Shown here one piece after another: positions 27,456 to 34,974 of a DNA stretch of 60,778 nucleotides. The number at the start of each line of letters is the position of its first letter. Positions within the stretch are counted from its first letter, which is position 1. A program made the position numbers and the translations under genes. Under the pieces are notes generated by a model. The model was not told where the DNA came from, ran no database searches, and saw nothing but the letters and a program-made list of their open reading frames with translations. This DNA comes from SAR202 cluster bacterium AD-804-J14_MRT_500m (GTDB lineage Bacteria; Chloroflexota; Dehalococcoidia; UBA3495; GCA-2712585), in NCBI GenBank assembly GCA_009391275.1, contig VEXF01000007.1, forward strand, positions 1 through 60,778, in the 5' to 3' direction.

Positions 27456-27608
27456 CCCGGACAAGAATATCACGAGGATACCCCGTCCACAATAAACCTG
27501 AACTAACCGGACTTTGAAGTATGGACTGAAACTCGGCTCGCCTGATACAATCAGAACGACTCGAAAAACACGTCTATTTCGACATGGAGAACTTCTAGCA
27601 GTACGATT

Positions 27609-28775
27609 TTGGATGCAAGTGGCTTAGTATCCGGCCCGATATTTGCTGCCTCATTGTTGGTTCTGACTTACCTCAATCTGGCAGATCACTCAACTCGTAA
27701 CCGCTCCGATCGTCCGGACCCTAGAATTCTGCTTGGCCTTCTCCGCTCCACCATCACCATAACAACTGTCACAGCTGGTGTGGCCCTACTGATCGCTGTC
27801 TCTTGGGCATCATGGACGTTATTATTAATATTCGGACTCGTTCTTGTCGTAATTCTTGCTTTTATCCGGGAATTTACGAGATGGTTAGTTAGGCGCAACA
27901 AAGCCGTGATCCGCAAGTTTGTCTCTCCATTAGCCTTAGCCATGAAGCTTGAATCTACTCTAATGAACGGGCACAAACTTAATGGTTCGCACAGTTTCAC
28001 CGCGGATTCTAAAACAGGCGAAACAGTCCAAGCTGTCATCACAGAAGAAGCACAAGCTACTCTAGATGAGCGCGAGCAATCGATGATCCATTCTATATTG
28101 AAATTGGATCAATTCAACGCTCGAGACATCATGATTCCGAGAGGAGATATCACGGCTATAGAACGGTCTAATGGATTCTCTGATGTAGCTCAGCTAATGC
28201 TCGAATCCGGTCATAGTCGTCTTCCTGTATACCAAGAAACCATGGATAGGGTAGTCGGCATCGTACATTCTAGGGACTTGCTTTCGCTGTTAAATTCCCA
28301 TGAACCGAGACCCCCCTTAGATCAAATTATGCGCAAACCTTTCTTTGTTCCGGAAACAAAGCGCCTTGACGAAATGCTAACCGAGTTCCAACGGACAAGA
28401 ATGCACATGGCGCTAGTTGTCGACGAGCACGGCGGTATTGAAGGATTAGTAACACTTGAAGACCTTTTAGAAGAGATCGTGGGTGAAATAGAGGATGAAT
28501 TCTCTACCATGCCGGATTCCCATATAATCCGTACGGAAGACGGAAGTCTGTTAGTGGATGCCAGGGTTTCTCTTAACGATCTGGGTGAACACATAACGCT
28601 GCGACTATCTGAGGCCGAGGTGGATACGGTAGGTGGATTAGTCTACTCTGAGTTAGGGAAAATGCCTCATACTGGCGACGAAGTTGAATATGGCGGGCTC
28701 ACAATAAAGGTGTTATCCACGATAGGTCGAAGGCTGGGCCATCTCAAAATCACACAAAACACTGGCTCAACCTAA
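27609..28775 (+). CDS. CBS-pair/CorC_HlyC membrane protein (hemolysin-like family)
   Basis: This 388-residue protein has two or three N-terminal hydrophobic segments (about 10-85), shorter than the usual four-helix DUF21/CNNM block. A CBS pair follows (about 160-285; RDIMIPRGDITAIE, GHSRLPVY, ALVVDEHGGIEGLVTLEDLLEEIVGEI), then a C-terminal CorC_HlyC domain (about 300-380). Relatives are linked to divalent cation efflux; 'hemolysin' is a historical name. The start is a TTG with no clear ribosome site, so the N-terminus is uncertain. It precedes tRNA-Ser(CGA) by 82 bp. Confidence 0.83.
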   Translation: MDASGLVSGPIFAASLLVLTYLNLADHSTRNRSDRPDPRILLGLLRSTITITTVTAGVALLIAVSWASWTLLLIFGLVLVVILAFIREFTRWLVRRNKAVIRKFVSPLALAMKLESTLMNGHKLNGSHSFTADSKTGETVQAVITEEAQATLDEREQSMIHSILKLDQFNARDIMIPRGDITAIERSNGFSDVAQLMLESGHSRLPVYQETMDRVVGIVHSRDLLSLLNSHEPRPPLDQIMRKPFFVPETKRLDEMLTEFQRTRMHMALVVDEHGGIEGLVTLEDLLEEIVGEIEDEFSTMPDSHIIRTEDGSLLVDARVSLNDLGEHITLRLSEAEVDTVGGLVYSELGKMPHTGDEVEYGGLTIKVLSTIGRRLGHLKITQNTGST

Positions 28776-28857
28776 CCGGCAATAGTTTGGATCTCTAGCT
28801 GGACAGCCCCATCTGACCCCTGTGAAAATGCTTGCAGACATATGAAATCTCCATCCA

Positions 28858-28947
28858 GGAGAGGTGGCCGAGTGGTTGAAGGCGCCGCTCTCGAAAAGCG
28901 GTATGCGGGTGACCGTATCGCGGGTTCGAATCCCGCCCTCTCCGCCA
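28858..28947 (+). tRNA. tRNA-Ser (anticodon CGA)
   Basis: This is a type II tRNA with a long variable arm. Acceptor arms GGAGAGG/CCTCTCC pair fully. The stem CCGCT/AGCGG encloses CTCGAAA, giving anticodon CGA, and CCA is encoded. Its last 30 bases are identical to those of the tRNA-Ser at 40844. Confidence 0.95.
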
Positions 28948-29417
28948 ACAACCTTATGTAAAGGTATCGCATATCTTGGTGCTTAAGACCAGTGGCGATT
29001 CATATACCCAAATACTATAATGCCAACTCCACGTACCTCTTCTGATTCCTACGTCTTGATCCATTCATCCGCCTAGTTCATAGGTAGGCTTGGAGGGTGT
29101 GTGATGATCTGTTTAGATGACCTTTTGTACGTAGATGATGACCCAGTTGGGCGCACTACTGCGTTTCTCTCGGAACGTATCTAGGTAGCTTACCAGATCA
29201 CGCTTCGAACGCGGTACTAGGTTTATCCGTGCCTATTCCGCTCATTTTGCAGTTCTTTGGTGACGACTGGGGCTATCACGAGCATCTCCCAAGCTCCTAG
29301 ACAGAGGGTCGCTGATCGGCTCGCTGCAATCTAGCGACAGCGGATTGTTCACCATGTCCAGAACATGAAAGAGATTATCCTCCTAATAGCTAGGCCCTAT
29401 TAGCCTACAATCCGTCG
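28948..29417. other. 470-bp region without a recognisable gene
   Basis: All six frames are broken by stops and I recognise no family. One short frame after a GGAGGG site (ATG at 29104, about 27 codons) is the best coding hint. The region lies immediately 3' of tRNA-Ser(CGA), a common place for integration scars, but no integrase remnant could be identified. Confidence 0.4.
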
Positions 29418-30563
29418 TCATCCGAGAAGTGATGCAATCCGTGTACCCACTATCTCATCTTCGCCCGATGCAAGTCCAAAGCCATGAATGATCATAAAGT
29501 CCTCGCCATCTCGAACTCTGGTCCATATGGGAGGATCGCCGTTTTTCAGATTATCGACTAGTTCATGGATTGTAATACCAGTGACCGCAGAATCTACTTC
29601 AAGTTGTACCCCAAAAGGTTGGTGACCAATAATGTTATCGAGCAGAGTACATGTTACTCCGGGGATTTCTTGAATATGGGACATTATTTTCTGTGACTGT
29701 TGCTCCGTATATGCCAACCGTTCTTCATGATTCATAGTGAACCACCTGCGTACCGCTACTACTACACCAACCATTTCTTGACGGTCTACCTTGTGTGGTC
29801 TCCCAACTCCCCTTATTCTCCTGCTCTCGTAGCCAACAAAAGACTGATATGAAATCCGCCTTATCATTTCTTCGGTTCCGAGCGCCAAACCAGTGGATTG
29901 TGTAGCTCCGATATATTTTGTTGCTATGCACTGAAAATCGGCTCCCATTCGCACGTATTTACCGAAGTTTTCCAAGGGATAGATTTGCCCAGCGGCATCA
30001 ACAGTAACCGGAATACCCTTATCGTGAGCGATTTCGATGGTATCTTCTAGGGACAGAGCATCATCGTCTGGATTTTGCTCAACCGCATAATAATGAACAG
30101 CCGCGGTATTCGGTCCGATGGCTCTCTTCAGGTCTTCGCGCGAAGTAGATGAATCCGATCCAAATTCCACCAACCTAGCACCAGCAAGTTGAAGACATCG
30201 ATCGTACCAATACCTCTGGCGGCGCTGTATCAAGATTTCGTTTTTGATTCCGGTGGTATCCGGAAGTTGCTGTATTTTTTCGTCATCGTCGCCGGCCATT
30301 ATTGCTGCTGTAGCCAAAGTCAACGCTGAACCGGCCCCAGACGTGACATAGGCAGCCGGCACATTAACCATAGTAGCAATGGCTCGACCAGCTTTCTCCT
30401 CAAGTTCAACCAGCGGGATATAAGCCGCATCTGCCCGGTCCATTGCCTGTTTCACCTCAGGCGCAGGCAGCGAACCCCCTAACATCGTCACACTTCCGAT
30501 AGCGTTAATGATCGGTTGAGCCCCGATTTCTTTGTATATGTCACCCCAATTAAGATCTGCCAT
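29418..30563 (-). CDS. SelA-like PLP-dependent lyase/aminotransferase
   Basis: This 381-residue fold-type I PLP enzyme belongs to the SelA/DgaE superfamily. The opening GAQPIINAIGSVTMLGG, AYVTSGAGSALTLATAA, VDAAGQIYP and the PLP lysine region ATKYIGATQSTGLALG are all seen. It lacks the N-terminal extension of selenocysteine synthase and is shorter than true SelA, so I take it as a DgaE/YhfS-type lyase acting on an amino acid or amino-sugar acid. It heads the accessory block transcribed toward tRNA-Ser(CGA). The deacetylase-fold gene lies 25 bp upstream. Confidence 0.82.
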   Translation of the reverse strand: MADLNWGDIYKEIGAQPIINAIGSVTMLGGSLPAPEVKQAMDRADAAYIPLVELEEKAGRAIATMVNVPAAYVTSGAGSALTLATAAIMAGDDDEKIQQLPDTTGIKNEILIQRRQRYWYDRCLQLAGARLVEFGSDSSTSREDLKRAIGPNTAAVHYYAVEQNPDDDALSLEDTIEIAHDKGIPVTVDAAGQIYPLENFGKYVRMGADFQCIATKYIGATQSTGLALGTEEMIRRISYQSFVGYESRRIRGVGRPHKVDRQEMVGVVVAVRRWFTMNHEERLAYTEQQSQKIMSHIQEIPGVTCTLLDNIIGHQPFGVQLEVDSAVTGITIHELVDNLKNGDPPIWTRVRDGEDFMIIHGFGLASGEDEIVGTRIASLLG

Positions 30564-30588
30564 GTCACCCTCACTTGTCGGTTTTTAC

Positions 30589-31506
30589 CTATGCACCCTG
30601 TTGATGATCCCGATACCAATCTATGATGTCTGACCCGGAAGCCGCCCAAACTCCCTGCTTAGCGGTAATATAAGACAACGCCCGGTCAAGGTATGAAATC
30701 CGATAAGGTTGTCCGACAACCCACGGATGCAGATTAAAGGCCATAAGCCGGCCAGTTGTAGCGCCATCGTGATACAAACAATCGAAACCTTCTTTAAGCA
30801 TTGTTTCATATTGCCAGGGAGAAAGACGTGAATCCCACATTGCCTTGATATCGTCCAATTCATAAAGCAACGGTAGGGCGAATAAATCACCCTGTGCTGT
30901 AGTCATAGGAAATGGTTGTTCGTCATTGACCCAGTCACAAGCGTAACTCAAACCAGCTTGTGCAAGAAGCTGAGGCGTGTCAGCAGACTCTCCATACTCT
31001 GGCCCAAACCATCCTTTCGGTCGAATCCCAGTGGCAGATGTGACAGCTTCGATCGAGCTTTCAATATAATGTTTTTCTTCTTCAACAGACATTCGACTGT
31101 TAATCATCCTGCTAACAGAAACTCCATGACCAATGAACTCACACCCTTGTTCACGACAGTATCGGACAAGATAGGGGTAGTGTTCTGCAGTAAGAGCATC
31201 TAAGGCAATAGTAGGTCTGACACCATATTTCTTCAAGACATCTAACACGCGATAGATTCCCACCCTGTGCCCATAATCTCTGTGGGAATATTTGGCAAAA
31301 TCGGGGCGAGGTCTTGGGGAAACACCTCCCGCAATGGAGCTAGATTCGAATGCGCCCTCGGGTATCTCCCATTCCAAATGTTCTAATGTAACTACGACAC
31401 ACAACGCAACGCGTGCGTTGTTTGGCCACTCAAGTACATTGCGTTTTATCAATGGAGACCAGTTGTGATGAGGATGGTCCATTCCAAATTTTCTTTCAGC
31501 CGGCAT
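30589..31506 (-). CDS. Polysaccharide deacetylase-fold protein, PuuE-like (copy 1)
   Basis: This 305-residue NodB-fold metalloenzyme is of the PuuE/allantoinase-like branch. YSHRDYGHRVGIYRVLDVLKKYG is the family's N-terminal mark; FIGHGVSVSR and the FNLHPWVVGQPYRISYLDRAL tail are also typical. No signal peptide is present, so it is cytoplasmic and unlikely to act on polysaccharide. It could hydrolyse a cyclic amide or ureide (inference). The start is set by AGGAGG 8 bases upstream. The paralogous next gene ends 12 bp before this one starts. Confidence 0.87.
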   Translation of the reverse strand: MPAERKFGMDHPHHNWSPLIKRNVLEWPNNARVALCVVVTLEHLEWEIPEGAFESSSIAGGVSPRPRPDFAKYSHRDYGHRVGIYRVLDVLKKYGVRPTIALDALTAEHYPYLVRYCREQGCEFIGHGVSVSRMINSRMSVEEEKHYIESSIEAVTSATGIRPKGWFGPEYGESADTPQLLAQAGLSYACDWVNDEQPFPMTTAQGDLFALPLLYELDDIKAMWDSRLSPWQYETMLKEGFDCLYHDGATTGRLMAFNLHPWVVGQPYRISYLDRALSYITAKQGVWAASGSDIIDWYRDHQQGA

Positions 31507-31518
31507 AATCTTATCCTC

Positions 31519-32424
31519 CTATTTGCTAGTCTTCATGGCATGAACTACCGCTTGATCGTAATAATTAGCAATGTAGTATTCTGCAATCTCGTCAGCGGTT
31601 GTCTGCCAGACTCCAGCGTGGGACATAATGTAATCAAGGATTTGATCCAAGTACTTGGATTTATGAGGTTGACCAGTTAAAAAAGGATGTAATGCGATGC
31701 ACATTACGCGACCACTTTCTGCTCCCTCTTCATATAGCGTGTCAAACTGGTCTTTACAAATTTGGCTGAAATATGCACCATCATAATCTTTAAACACAGG
31801 CACATCATTCAGTTCGATCGAGTACGGAACCGAAACCAACTTGCCTGATTTCACTTTTATTGGAACCGGTTGGTCATCATGCATCCAGTCTGTATGGTAG
31901 ATAAGACCAGCTTCCGCCATCAAGTCAGGAGTTCGATCAGACCCAGAAATCGCCGGACCTAACATACCTTTGAGTTGTTTGCCGCTATGTTTTTTTAGCG
32001 TTTCTATATTGTCTTTATAGAACTCCCGTTCTTCGCTTTCAGATAGAGTAGTCAGATAACGGGTGTTATATATCCCGTGACTCATGAAGTCCCAATTACG
32101 TTCGATCATAGCATTCCCAACTTCTGGAAAATGTTCAAACACTGCCAAATTCAACGATACGGTGCATCGAATGTTGTATCGATCAAGCACTTCTAACATC
32201 CTCCAAAAGCCGATTCGATTCCCGTAATCCCGGTAGGAATATTGCTGAACATCCGGATAAGGAGTACGCGGCCAAGGGTCTCTGCTTCCATCAAACTCCG
32301 GCTCGAATTCGTAATGTTCCACATTTGGAGCGATCCAAAGTGCCACCCTTGCTCCGTTGGGCCACTTTATTTGCGGTCTGTCTATGATCGGGCTGTAGTC
32401 AACTCGATTTGGTGGTAATGACAT
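31519..32424 (-). CDS. Polysaccharide deacetylase-fold protein, PuuE-like (copy 2)
   Basis: This 301-residue paralogue of the next gene in the operon has YSYRDYGNRIGFWRMLEVLDRYN, MSHGIYNTRYL and IALHPFLTGQPHKSKYLDQIL. The ATG at 32424 is chosen because AAGGAAGG lies 7 bases upstream; an ATG at 32430 would be too close to that site. It is cytoplasmic by lack of a signal sequence. The pair probably work on related ring-opening or deacylation reactions. The LLM oxidoreductase gene precedes it by 45 bp. Confidence 0.87.
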   Translation of the reverse strand: MSLPPNRVDYSPIIDRPQIKWPNGARVALWIAPNVEHYEFEPEFDGSRDPWPRTPYPDVQQYSYRDYGNRIGFWRMLEVLDRYNIRCTVSLNLAVFEHFPEVGNAMIERNWDFMSHGIYNTRYLTTLSESEEREFYKDNIETLKKHSGKQLKGMLGPAISGSDRTPDLMAEAGLIYHTDWMHDDQPVPIKVKSGKLVSVPYSIELNDVPVFKDYDGAYFSQICKDQFDTLYEEGAESGRVMCIALHPFLTGQPHKSKYLDQILDYIMSHAGVWQTTADEIAEYYIANYYDQAVVHAMKTSK

Positions 32425-32469
32425 CTGCATACCTTCCTTTTTCAACACAATTGGATGAATCTCTAATGT

Positions 32470-33330
32470 CTATCTTGGGTTAAGAAAATCAGAAAGCCTA
32501 TCTGCGATTTTAGCTAATTCTCCTAGGATTTCCGGGCCAGACGGTGGTTTTAGGCGGAGAATCACTCTTTCTGCACCTGCATCCTTAAGTTCTTGTATTG
32601 CTTCTGGACATTGAGGTGGGTCGTAAGCTGTGATAACAATTTCTTTCGGATTTCTCCCATTTGCAATCGCCAATTCATTTAAGATTCCACGTCCGTTGGC
32701 AATTTGCTCTGGGGTAGGGCGGATAGGCATCCAACCGTCTCCCAGGGCAACAATACGTTTAAAAACATACCGGGCTGAACCCCCTAGAACAATCGGTGGA
32801 TGTGGCTGCTGAACCGGGTGGACAAACGAGTAAATAGGCGAGAATCTGTAGTAATCCCCGTCGAAATGGGTTTGGTTTTGGGTCCACAGCATTTTCATAA
32901 TCTCAAGCGCTTCTCGTGTTTGAGTCCATCTGCGAGGAAAATCTACTTTAAATAGATCACCTTCTTCTGGCAGCCATCCGGTACCTACACCGAAAATGAA
33001 CCGACCTTTCGAAATTAAATCCAGCGACGCTATTCTTTTGGCTAAAACCAGAGGGTTATGCTCTGGAACCAAAGAAACACACGTTCCCAACAGAACACGA
33101 TTCGTCACCGCAGCAGCCATGGACAACCCTACGAACGGCTCGACCATATAAGCCATGAATTCAGGGATTCCACCTTGATCAGAACCAGGATATGCGGTCT
33201 TGGCGTTAACAGGGACAACAGTATGTTCAGGCAACCAGAAGGATTCAAATCCAAGGTCTTCAACAAATTTAGCTAAATCAGCCACGTTCAGTGACCCGGC
33301 AAAATTCACAGGTACAACGCCCAATTTCAT
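32470..33330 (-). CDS. LLM-class flavin/F420-dependent oxidoreductase
   Basis: This is a 286-residue luciferase-like TIM-barrel protein. The opening MKLGVVPVNFAG, ESFWLPEHTVVP, LLGTCVSLVPEHNPLVLAK, FIFGVGTGWLPEEGDLF and PHPPIVLGGSA are signatures of the F420-dependent TIGR03619-like group. Members oxidise or reduce using F420, or act as FMN monooxygenases; which applies here cannot be read from sequence. It is the first gene of a minus-strand operon running LLM, PuuE2, PuuE1, SelA-like, and is divergent from the reductive-dehalogenase-like gene. Confidence 0.88.
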   Translation of the reverse strand: MKLGVVPVNFAGSLNVADLAKFVEDLGFESFWLPEHTVVPVNAKTAYPGSDQGGIPEFMAYMVEPFVGLSMAAAVTNRVLLGTCVSLVPEHNPLVLAKRIASLDLISKGRFIFGVGTGWLPEEGDLFKVDFPRRWTQTREALEIMKMLWTQNQTHFDGDYYRFSPIYSFVHPVQQPHPPIVLGGSARYVFKRIVALGDGWMPIRPTPEQIANGRGILNELAIANGRNPKEIVITAYDPPQCPEAIQELKDAGAERVILRLKPPSGPEILGELAKIADRLSDFLNPR

Positions 33331-33522
33331 ACAATGCCCACTGTCTCAGGGTATCCGTCCAAGATCATCCGTATGTTAGCAATAAAGGAAATACAACACC
33401 ATAGGCACAGGTTGTAGAATAATGGCGCCAAAAAGTATTAATCCGGGACCCGGGTTATTGACCCTGAAACATGGTAGTGCTAGGCTGCAATTGTTCCTAT
33501 TATCAGGCTTAGGAGGCATTAG

Positions 33523-34815
33523 ATGGTTGCGAAACAAGTAGATCACATCGTTAAAAGACCTGGCCGCTTGCATGGAGATCCAGACGTATCCATCCCAGTT
33601 TCAGACGACTTAGTGACCAAGCCCGGGATTCCAGCCAACGAGCCTGACGTAGATTTCTATTCCCGAAAATATCCTATCGAAGACATGTCTCAGACTTTGA
33701 CAGCAGATGCCGAATGGTCTTTTTTAGAGGGATCCCAAGAAGACCAAGAAGCGTTTAGAAGAACCTATCGTTTACTCTCACCGATAGTTAAAGCAGGACA
33801 TGAATCGGGAGATATTGAGCCAAACAATCATCCCGCGGATGGCCTAGATGTAACGCAGCTAATTATCGACATGGCTAAAGAGTTGGGTTTCTGCGAAGTG
33901 GGGTTCACCCGATATGATCGTCGATATACCTACAAGGACAAGAAGCGTTGGGTTAAATATGAGCACGCAATTTGTCTTGCCTTAGAACAAGATTACGAAC
34001 GAACCCAAACAATTCCTTCCGCGTACGCCGAAGACGCGGCCCTATATGCTTACGGCACCATGAGCCAGCTAGGGTTGATTTTGGCCGATTACATACGGAG
34101 TCTCGGTTATCATGCGCAGGTTCACGGACCGATGGACACGGTAGAGGTAATAATTCCCATGTTCGTCGCAGCAGGATTGGGACAACTTGGTGCGAATGGT
34201 CAGTTGTTGTCGCCTCACTTCGGCTCACGGGCGCGTTTAATGACTCTGACTACAGATGCACTAGTCACGTATACTCAGCCAGTGGATTACGGCATACATC
34301 AGTTTTGTCAAGTTTGCCAAGTATGTGTGAACAGATGCCCAGGTCGGGCGCTGCAACGCGATAAAGTGTGGTGGCGGGGGGTAGAAAAAAATAAATTAGT
34401 ATATGAACGATGTCGCCCGGTCATGGCGCGCTTTTCATCTTGTGGGGTTTGCATGAAGGTGTGCCCTATACAAAAATACGGGATGGTCTCAGTAATGGAA
34501 CACTACGTCCAAACCGGCGACGTATTAGGTAAAGGCACTGATGAACTAGAAGGTTATGAACTAGAAGGGAAAGGCTATTTCGGCCCTGGCGAACTCCCCC
34601 ATTTTGATCGTGGCTTTTTCGATCTACCTCACGGGAAGTCTGAGGATGTTCTTTTTGAAGAATTCAAAAAAAAGCTAATTTCCCGAAAAATCCCAGACGG
34701 TGCCGTGGGTGACTCTGAACTCAGACTGTTCCGTGATAAAGTCGAGAAAGCTGTGTTGAAAAACGATGGGTCAGCTAGCCCTATGGCAATGGTTCTTCCG
34801 GACGAAGAAAATTAG
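33523..34815 (+). CDS. Reductive-dehalogenase-like [4Fe-4S]/corrinoid protein without Tat signal
   Basis: This 430-residue protein matches the C-terminal half of RdhA and related QueG-like enzymes. ADYIRSLGYHAQVHG and IPMFVAAGLGQLGANGQLLSP are the RdhA-type nucleotide-loop region. They are followed by two cluster motifs, C262-x2-C265-x2-C268-x3-C272 and C297-x9-C307-x2-C310-x3-C314. There is no twin-arginine signal and no RdhB anchor gene, so it should be soluble and cytoplasmic, unlike respiratory RdhA. It also lacks the C-terminal reductase of NpRdhA. Cobalamin binding is inferred from family. A strong AGGAGG precedes the ATG. Confidence 0.82.
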   Translation: MVAKQVDHIVKRPGRLHGDPDVSIPVSDDLVTKPGIPANEPDVDFYSRKYPIEDMSQTLTADAEWSFLEGSQEDQEAFRRTYRLLSPIVKAGHESGDIEPNNHPADGLDVTQLIIDMAKELGFCEVGFTRYDRRYTYKDKKRWVKYEHAICLALEQDYERTQTIPSAYAEDAALYAYGTMSQLGLILADYIRSLGYHAQVHGPMDTVEVIIPMFVAAGLGQLGANGQLLSPHFGSRARLMTLTTDALVTYTQPVDYGIHQFCQVCQVCVNRCPGRALQRDKVWWRGVEKNKLVYERCRPVMARFSSCGVCMKVCPIQKYGMVSVMEHYVQTGDVLGKGTDELEGYELEGKGYFGPGELPHFDRGFFDLPHGKSEDVLFEEFKKKLISRKIPDGAVGDSELRLFRDKVEKAVLKNDGSASPMAMVLPDEEN

Positions 34816-34840
34816 GACATGTTAGGTTTCAAAAACCGCG

Positions 34841-34875
34841 GTAAACGACCCTGGCCTAATTCCAGGGTCGTTTAC
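34841..34875 (+). terminator. Perfect 14-bp hairpin downstream of the reductive-dehalogenase-like gene
   Basis: GTAAACGACCCTGG (34841-34854) and its exact inverse CCAGGGTCGTTTAC (34862-34875) enclose a 7-base loop, 25 bp after the stop. The stem is strong; only a short GTTTACG follows rather than poly-T. Termination is the simplest role. Confidence 0.6.
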
Positions 34876-34974
34876 GTTTACGATAATCATCGGGTTACTG
34901 ACGCCAATTTAGAGAATCCTAACCGGGTACATCATCAACGATTTCTCTATTCGAGTTAATAGGAGAATTACCTC

